Positions 56,373-64,000 of a stretch of DNA of 64,000 bases are shown here, piece after piece. The translations under genes and the position numbers were made by a program. The notes under the pieces were generated by a model. The model did no database searches, was not told where the DNA came from, and saw only the letters and a program-made list of their open reading frames with translations. Every line of letters begins with the position of its first letter. Within the stretch, counting starts at the first letter, position 1. Origin of the DNA: Thuidium tamariscinum (Eukaryota > Streptophyta > Bryopsida > Hypnales > Thuidiaceae); the NCBI GenBank assembly GCA_947034885.2, contig OX344749.2, positions 24,815,501 through 24,879,500 of the forward strand, in the 5' to 3' direction.

Positions 56373-59300
56373 AGATCCTGTCACACCCACGTATCGAACT
56401 TGCAACCTCTCCATTCCGTTTGGGTACCATTCTGCCTTCACCTAGTAGTTTAGGGTCATCTCCTTTCTGCCTTCACCTGGTAGTTTAGGGTCATCTCGGA
56501 CCAGTGATCCAGTTTTTTATGCACCTATTTTTGCCAGTTTACACTTTACAGCTAGCAAAATATGTGGCGAATTTTTTTTCATTTAGGGGTGGGGGTGGGG
56601 TTCCGGCAAGAACCAGTGGCTAGTTTAAGATGAGCCGGATGAATTTGAGAAAAATCGTTTGCAAATTGAAAGAAGAAAAAAGTCGATGAAAAATCTACTA
56701 AATCTTCTATTTTGAGTTAAAAATAGAATAAACTACCAGGACTCCATACTTGAAAAACTGATTCATTTTGGAAATAGAAAAAAGATGGCTGATAAAATCC
56801 AAAATATTTCCCAGACCTTGGTGGAGGTGGGGCAGTTTTTTTTGGGCAATTAAATGCCCAATTCACTCGAAAAGAAATGGATAGCTTGAAGCATATGGAA
56901 AAAAATGAGGATAAATGTGACAAAAATGTCAAACATAAATAATAGCCTTCTATACCATTGCCAATATGCTTCTAAAACTTCATATCACATGTCATACAAA
57001 GCCAAAATTGCATACAAAAATTACATATTCAAAATTGTATAGTCAAAATTGGCCTCCTTGAATGAAAGCCTCCTAAGTTAAGGAGCCAGTCAATAAAAAA
57101 ACCCTTCTTGAATAGAAGGCTACATTACTATTTGTCCAAAAACCAAAAAAACACATGCGAGTGAGTAGGGGGGCTTTGATTTTCAGATTCATTAAAAAAT
57201 TATTTGAAATATAATTATATATGGCATCTAATGAAATTTTCAAAAATTATGACCTAGCATAGTTGAATAGTGTTGAAAACAATGATGAAAATAATCTTAA
57301 TTCTCCCCCAAAAATTTAATGAATACCAATTAATTCCTATGGGTCACTGTTCCCTTGAAAGGCAAAAATTATTTGACAAGGTTAAGTTTACTTGCTAAAA
57401 CCATTTCACCATTGGAATAATTGTATTTCAATCCTCAGTTAGGACTATTAACAATTTATTTTTTCTTTCAATCTTGAACTTACTTCTATTTAATAAATTT
57501 TTAAATAATGAAAATCAAGCCTTTAAGTTTTATATTTATTATAGATTCTCAACTCAATTTTTCAACCAATTTTCTTAAAATTCAAAATCCATATTGCAAA
57601 AAAAAATTGACAAAATGGTGGTCAAAATCATGTGAAATTGTAGGCTAGTGTTCAAGAATTTTTTTTATCCAACTCTAAATGCTAATATCTTACAATTTGT
57701 ATGGTTAAACTTCATGAAATTTTTTCCATATTATTTTGGACAAGTAAAGTAGAAGATCATAAGGTCAAGTTCTAAACAAAATTGTATTCTTGAATGATTG
57801 TAGCCAAATTGGCAATTTTGAGTGTTTTTTGAGTGAAAAATGGCCTTGGACTTTTAGGAGTTAAGCCTTGATGATAAGTAGAGCCCTCAATATTGATAGA
57901 GTTGTGAATATTTTTGAAAATTACAAAAAGGTTTTAAAATGGTGATAAAGGTCACAAAATATATAAAATGAAAATACAAAATGAATTTCTAAACATGTTA
58001 AATGAATTGCTAAAAAAGTTTACCACAAAAGAAATGATATTGGATGGGGCCTAATGAGTCTCTTCCTAATGTATGGTATTTTAAAAGAAACAATGAAAAT
58101 TTTACTTGCGTATTACCTCATTTTGATATAGATATCACCAAATATCAACCAAGTACTATATAAGTATTAAGAAAATATGTTGCTACTTCTCCAAAATAAA
58201 TTTAAAAAAAAATTGGTAGCAAGATTCTTCTTCCAACTTTGTCAATGGATTTGTTGTAGGTAAGGGATTTTTTTCCATTTGATTTGGGCAATGTATATTC
58301 ATTCGAATGGTGGTGTTGTTTACATCTATATAAATGGGTAAAATGTGTGAAATGCAAATGCAAATTAAATTATTCATCTAAAAGAATGTACATTCATTAA
58401 AAAAGGGAATGATGTTGTCTTTAGAATATTTATCATATCAACATTCTATCTACTAAAAATGGGAGAATACATTGCCAAATATTCTCTTTATTGTTTCTGG
58501 TATTGCTTGTGAACAAAATATTGGGTACTTCCCCTTCATTGCTTGCAAGGTTGATCACTTGTTGAGTTTGAGACAAAAGTTTGACAAGTTTGCTAGAGGT
58601 TCTTCTCTAATCCAACAAAAAATGGCCATGAGTTTTCTTCAACAAGTTCATGGAAGAGCACTTCCCTAATCCCTAGTGTAAGTCTACGTATTAAATCTAA
58701 ATGAAATATACTTTGTGGATCATTTTGTGTCCATAATTTTCAATTTCTAAGCACTATTTCCTTTCATATTTGTAAAATTTGTTATAACATTCTCATAGAT
58801 TTTTCTTCTATAATTTCTTAAATCCCTAGGAATTAGAATGAAGGCAAATGTAGATTTTGAAGAACAAATCCAAAATATATAATACCTCACCTGTTACATA
58901 AAAACAAATGATACTATCTTTTTGTATGGTGGAATATCAGTAAACCTTGGTTTAAGAAGAAGACAACCAAGTGTAATATGATTGCATGCAATCATGCCTT
59001 GTTGTCATTCCAAATACAATTTTATAAAAACATTCAAATGTACTTTAAGATTGGAAGAAAACTAAGGATAAAAGAGAAGATCACTTTCAAGACAATTAAA
59101 AATACATCAATTTCACTTTCATTGTTGCAACTTTTCTTCTTCTTCTACATGAAATTATTCAAATATTTTTTCAATTTATCTTGAGGCACTAGGTGAACAT
59201 GCTAGTTGCCTCTTTAAAAACAAACAAATATTCTGATTTCAACATACTTGGATGTATATCAAATTTTTTTGGTAGTTCCAACCAAAAGCTCATAAAAACA

Positions 59301-59603
59301 TTCATAATCCAGCCAATGGATGCTAGCTCTTATTGATTTAGCTTAGTGTGTTGTGGTGTATAATAATTTTATCTCTTAGCTAGTTTTTAATGGACTCTAT
59401 TTCACTTGTCTAAAGTCTAAATCTTTTTTTTTTGGTCCTTACACTAGTGTTTTACATGTGCTTTCAAAGATAATAGTTTAAAGTCTTTTTTTCACATGTA
59501 TTTAAAGATAGGAATACAATTTCTATGTTGAATTGTTTCATATGTGGAATTGGTATGCCTTGAGCATTGTTTATGACTAAGCTAGGAAGTGCTAAAAGGT
59601 TGA
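56373..59603. other. Intergenic, no gene seen
   Basis: A GC-moderate start with a direct repeat CTGCCTTCACCT(A/G)GTAGTTTAGGGTCATCTC (two copies, about 56431-56496), then AT-rich DNA. No gene recognised. Confidence 0.45.
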
Positions 59604-59828
59604 GGGTTGCTATTATGTGAGCATAGAAGTGTGAGCCTATGAGCTTAGAAGACTATACACCTATGATATAAGTGTTTATATTATAGTAACCTTCTATGTT
59701 AATAGTATATATATACTATAAGTACCTATATTATGGGTGTTTACGTTATAAACACCTTCAATGGTTGCACAATACATACTTGTATACATGCTAACACTTT
59801 CATGCTCACACACTAGCTAGCACCGTTG
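59604..59828. mobile_element. TIR element, family 'GCTATTATGTGAGCAT', copy 4
   Basis: Left end GGTTGCTATTATGTGAGCAT; right end, reverse-complemented, GGTGCTAGCTAGTGTGTGAG. The interior matches copies 1-3. Confidence 0.65.
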
Positions 59829-59922
59829 TTTTTTCAAATTTTCTATCAAATTGTCTATTGGATTGTGAATAGAGGTTGTAATATTTAATGAATTCAATTC
59901 CTAGTAGTATGACATATAGTAT

Positions 59923-59923
<1 letters not shown>

Positions 59924-59956
<33 letters not shown>
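59924..59956. repeat. (AT)n microsatellite
   Basis: Uninterrupted AT/TA run following a duplicated AGTATGACATATA. Confidence 0.9.
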
Positions 59957-59960
<4 letters not shown>

Positions 59961-61080
59961 AAAAATTGAAAAGGTGAATATTTTGGATTAGGAAAAGAAC
60001 CAATCAACTAGATTTAGAAAAGACAGTTTAATAGGGTGCCTCCCTTGGGAAGAGTCGTCTTCCTAATTTTGGGATTATATGTCCAAAGGTTGATTTTTCT
60101 TTCTCTCAATCCATGCAAGTGGTATGTTGCATTGTATTTTTGCGCTCATATTGATATTGTGAATACAGTTTTCAAGATTTCCAATTGCAAATTATCTGTA
60201 TTATTAAGTGTGTTCTTCAACTATGACCGTAGGATGGTGTTGAGCTTGCCTTTGTCTAATTGCTAGCCAAGTTGACTTGCTGTGCACAAGTCTGTGTGTG
60301 AGTGAAGTCAAATTATGTAGGCCTAGAATTACAGTGAGCAAATGTTGCCAGACACGTGGTCTACTGAATTGTAGTCAATCAGTTGAGTGGGTGGGCTGAG
60401 TCTAATTTGCCTATGAGCCTGTGGTTGGAATGCAAGTTATAGTTTGGAGTGGTGAGTTGGTCGACTTGTCTAAAAGACTGGAAGAGTGCAACATGTGTAA
60501 TACTTGTCAAATTGCTGGAGTTCTTTAATACTGAGAGCGTAATTAAATATCAGTCAAATGAGCTTGTGATTAATTGCGAGTGGCAGGAGTGATCCAGTCG
60601 TCTTGAATTGGCCTTCAGGATGTGAAGCCATGTTGATCTTTTTGTTAGTCCATTAGCTGTGCTATGATGTGAGGATGGAATCATCAAATTGACAAGTCGA
60701 TTGAATAAATTCATTGTTGCAAAATCAAGATTTGAATGGACGACTCATCTTGAATCAGGGAGTTTGGTCTAGTTTGAAGATCCTAATGTTTAAATTCAAT
60801 GTGCATTGCAATTGTGGGATTGGAGTTGCAAATTGATGGATTCTGTCAGTGAGGTCTAGTTGTTAAAATTAATCCTTGCAGTGGGTGAAAGCTGGTATTT
60901 GTGACAAATTGTCTTCATGTTTGTTGTTTGTTCTTGTGAAACTGCTTTACACAATGTACTGAAAAGTGACAACCAGGGTTTTGCCATTAATTAACAGGCC
61001 CCCTCTCTTCAAAAAATTGTGAGCCGTTGGATTGGGGGGGAAAAATTGCACCCCCCTTCAAAGAATTTCTTACAGCCGTT
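59957..61080. other. Moderate-GC intergenic, no gene recognised
   Basis: Composition is more balanced than neighbouring DNA, so an exon of an unrecognised gene or an old element is possible. Open frame 60036-60266 has no domain. Confidence 0.3.
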
Positions 61081-61084
61081 GGAT

Positions 61085-61285
61085 CAAATACAAATACGGC
61101 TGAATGTATATATGGCAGAATACAAATACGGCAGAATGCAAATATGAATACGACTGATATGTTCACTTATGAGTATGAATACGTCTGAATATAAATACAA
61201 ATACATCTATGAATATGTCTGATATGTATACGGCTCAAATATAAATACGTCTGAATATGAATACGAATACAGTTGGATGTGTACA
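61085..61285. repeat. Degenerate minisatellite, units like GAATACGACTGAATATAAATAC
   Basis: About eight to ten imperfect units containing AATAC(G/A)(G/A/T)CTGA(A/T)TAT. Non-coding. Confidence 0.7.
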
Positions 61286-61377
61286 CAGGTGTATACTGGA
61301 TTTGTCCCATATTGTTTGGAGTCCTCCCCCCTCCAAAAATTACAAGAGGGGAGGGAGGGGGGGGGGCTCTAAATTAA

Positions 61378-61500
61378 AAAACTTTAATTAATTTTTTTTT
61401 AATTCAACACCCCCTTCCCCCTTCCAAAAAAAATTAAAATTTAATTAAAAAAATTTGGGAGGGGGAAAGGGGGTGCTGAATTAAAAAAACTTAAATTAAA
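61378..61500. repeat. C-rich/G-rich palindrome, about 120 bp
   Basis: AATTCAACACCCCCTTCCCC is answered by GGGGGAAAGGGGGTGCTGAA within the same stretch, flanked by A/T runs that also pair. Probably a hairpin MITE. Confidence 0.65.
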
Positions 61501-62853
61501 TTTTTTTTTCAAATCTGGGTACATTGGGTACTTGGAGCAATGGTTGTGCAAAGTTGATGACTGCCTCTGAGAGAAAATTGTCTTGAGAAGATTACTGGAA
61601 CGAGTAGGTTCAATTAGTAATTTAAAATTGAAATGTGAAGTTGTGTCCATTTGATTATGTGAGAGCTGAATAATTATTCCTGTGTGTGAATTATCATCGC
61701 TATTGAGTCTCGGTAGACTAGCGAACTGTTGTGAATTAGATAATGAACTGATAAATTTGATGAAGTGGTCAATTCATGTAGCGAAGACTTGCCTGCACTA
61801 TCTTTTATATTAGGGACTCATTAACACAATCTAGGAAATTATATCAGAATTGATCAGTCAACTTGTCAAATTTAACCCCCAAGTGCCTAAGCCTTGGCAA
61901 GTGTGTTTTTCTTTAAAAAAAAGTACATTGGCTTTTAGTAATCTCCAATGAAGCAAATTTTTCTTGTTTCAAAATTCAACCACATAGATGTTTTAAGAGC
62001 TTGCATATTAGTCTACAAACCAATTTTAAGTGCAAAATTGCAAAAGAGTTGTGAGATTATACCAAGAGAAATGTGTAGTTTCTATTTTTAGTATGATGCC
62101 TCTCCCCACAATGATTTAGAAATTTGTATATTAAAGTTTTTTGGGATTAATGGTGACATGAACAAATACTAATAGTGTTAGTACACTAATATGTACTTTC
62201 AAAAAACTTAATTTCACTTGAAAAGCTATCAAATTCATTACACAATCCACCTTGCAATTGTGGTAATACAAATTTTTTCTTTACCTAAAAATTGCAAAAA
62301 ATCTTCAAATCAACACTTGCATAATGAAATTTTCAATGGTGAAAATCATGAAAATACTTTACTCTTTTTACTAGGACCATTTTCAAAGCATTTGGATAAT
62401 AAAGTACAATTTCTTAGATTTCAAATCAAGTGAAATTGCCAAGTTGCTTACTAAAGCAAAAAATGAAGTCAAATTGGCTAGCTTCTTCTCCACCGTAATG
62501 TTTCATACATGCCTTAGAAGACCCCTAAATAACCAAATATTCCCTTTTTTTCTAGTGAAAAATGAAATTATTTAATAGTTAATACTAAAAACTGCCTGAA
62601 AAAAATTTCAAAATGGTCAAGGAATTTAACTGCCTACTCATATTTGAGCTGGAATTTTTTGTGCGACCATATATAGTTGCTTAGGCAGTTACAGGTTAAT
62701 TAAGGTGTTATTTTGTGAACAACTCTCAATCTAATTGGAGATGCTACCTAAAAAATTGTGCCAATGATGTAAGTCACTCCTATGTTTGTAGATTGTGTGA
62801 TTTGTTAATTTGACTGAGTCACTTTGTGAAACTTGAAAGTCTAGTTTACTTAT
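61501..62853. other. AT-rich intergenic, no gene seen
   Basis: AT-rich, stop-dense, nothing recognised. Confidence 0.4.
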
Positions 62854-63071
62854 GGGAGAGGCACCCAATGGCACACCTACACCCAATGCCGTCCATTTCT
62901 AAGTCAGTCGTTCATTCTAAAACAATAATGTAGCGGGATTGAAGATTGCTTATTATTTTAGGTCAAAAGAAACAAGCCATGTACTACCTACCTACATTTA
63001 TAGCTTAAAATGATTGTGTGCTGTAGAAATGGATGGCATTGGGTACATGTGCGCCATTGGGTGCCTCTCCT
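62854..63071. mobile_element. TIR MITE with GGAGAGGCACCCAATGG ends
   Basis: Left end GGAGAGGCACCCAATGGCAC and reverse-complemented right end GGAGAGGCACCCAATGGCGC. The arms continue with ACCCAATGCC(G/A)TCCATTTCTA for about 45 bp. No clear target duplication. Confidence 0.8.
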
Positions 63072-63227
63072 TTAATGTGGGATTTTGCTGGATATTTCCA
63101 TTTGTGTCAATTTGTCCATCTCCATCGTTGTGTAAGTAAAGTGTACAGTGGAGGCTGGTTGGAGATCATTCTTTTGATAAGTGGAAGGCTCCGCCTACTT
63201 GATTTAGCAATTCAATTGGGCAGGACA

Positions 63228-63458
63228 TTAAAGAGAACCATTGAAAGGGGGTCCAACGGAGCAAATCTCATTTTACTAGGGGTTGACAAGGGTTTGGGGT
63301 TTGTATTTGTGTTGGGTTTTTTGGTATGTTTAAGGTCCCCTTAGCGAATTTGGGGTCTCTGATTCTGAATCTGAATTCAGAATTTGAAAAAAATAAAAAA
63401 TGCAAAAAATAAAAAATTTCAGCGTTTTTTTCCGAGAGCTTCGATGGTTCTCTTTAAT
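63228..63458. mobile_element. Core-family element with ATTAAAGAGAACCAT ends
   Basis: Left end ATTAAAGAGAACCATTGAA and reverse-complemented right end ATTAAAGAGAACCATCGAA. The interior has GGGGTCTCTGATTCTGAATC, TGAATTCAGAATTTG and AAAAAATTTCAGCGTTTTT, the shared core in reverse orientation. Small frames across it are not genes. Confidence 0.75.
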
Positions 63459-64000
63459 GCGATGTCGGGTAAAGAGGAGCGCACTTAGGGAACACACAGG
63501 GTGTCTGGCTGCGAATTGATGAGTAAAAGTGGCTAAGTCTTTACATTTTGAATCTTCACTTGAATCTTCGCTTGATCTTCACTTGATCTTCCGTTGACCT
63601 ATCTTGGTGGTGGCTCTATGGGACCAAGGGTAAGGGTGTGTAATAAGAAACAAGGCCTCGGACGGGTAAAACGGGATGGCCAGACTACGAGTTGAGTCGT
63701 CCGAAAGATTGGCTCCTAAACTTTCAAACTCCCGGTAATCAGCTTTAAGAAACAAGCTTCACTGTGAGAACAAGCAAGATTCGACCATCTGAGCCATTAA
63801 CCCCACTTCGTCACTACGACACAAAATAAGGTTAGCTTGGGTGTAAGCCAAGCCGCCCGCAACAACAAAGGATATAAAGCCACAAGCCACACACACACAA
63901 GTCTTGAAAACTCCTCCAACCGCAACTTCAATTCCAAAGTTGAACTTTGGGAGAGCGCCCCTGTCGCTTCACAACTCCAAATGAACCAAATGATAGCTCT
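63459..64000. other. Balanced-GC edge region with a TATA-like word; possible LTR or promoter
   Basis: Composition rises. Short direct repeats CTTCACTTGA(A)TCTTC lie at about 63555-63592. GGATATAAAGCC, a good TATA box, lies near 63869 on the plus strand, about 130 bp before the window end. This fits a gene promoter or the U3 region of an LTR retrotransposon continuing beyond the window. It cannot be decided from here. Confidence 0.35.

Noticed and set aside
1..64000. CRISPR arrays, rRNA, tRNA, viral insertions
   Set aside because: No regularly spaced identical repeats, no tRNA or rRNA motifs, and no viral polymerase or capsid motifs were seen. The only mobile-element protein found is the Helitron helicase relic.
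63459..64000. Confident LTR retrotransposon call
   Set aside because: Only a TATA-like word and composition support it; no TG...CA ends, primer-binding site or polyprotein inside the window.

Overview
The window looks like nuclear DNA from a land plant, probably a seedless one such as a moss or a relative (low confidence on the lineage). Reasons: a ferritin with a plastid-type transit peptide and eight coding exons, a plastid-type DnaJ zinc-finger protein, a laforin/LSF-like phosphatase, plant-style GT-AG introns, CACTA- and hAT-like miniature transposons, a Helitron remnant, and long gene-poor AT-rich stretches. Nothing looks bacterial: I see no operons, no rRNA and no CRISPR array.

Layout. 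1-2.3 kb: a gene-bearing island with a HIPP-like heavy-metal-associated (HMA) domain gene on the minus strand. 2.3-10.5 kb: very AT-rich repeat land with a ~0.75 kb inverted-terminal-repeat (TIR) element family and other TIR elements. 10.5-25.8 kb: the main gene island. It holds tubulin-folding cofactor B (nine coding exons, plus strand), a four-exon DnaJ-type zinc-finger protein (minus), a frame-broken ORF head-to-head with it, a 5'-truncated ferritin copy (exons 3-8) and a single-exon plastid dual-specificity phosphatase (minus). 25.8-43 kb: repeat land with TA-flanked and hAT-like MITEs, a Helitron helicase relic, a large inverted repeat around 30 kb, a CACTA hairpin, and a tandem pair of small paralogous ORFs that keep a TATA box and a TAA/AATAAA-like end. 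43-47 kb: a complete ferritin gene (260 aa, minus) whose last intron carries a 447 bp hAT-like insertion. 47-64 kb: more repeats, among them a family with a shared EcoRI-centred core but different termini, a GC-rich island at 55.3-56.2 kb, and a possible LTR/promoter-like end.

The recognisable genes are housekeeping or plastid genes and do not form a pathway: TBCB acts on alpha-tubulin, while ferritin, the phosphatase and the zinc-finger protein are predicted plastid proteins. The most informative signals are evolutionary: a partial ferritin duplication with a patchwork of near-identity (possible gene conversion), insertions dated by empty sites in paralogous copies, and conserved small ORFs with conserved core promoters. 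All exon boundaries were read by eye and checked for reading phase; repeat limits are approximate unless a target-site duplication is named.
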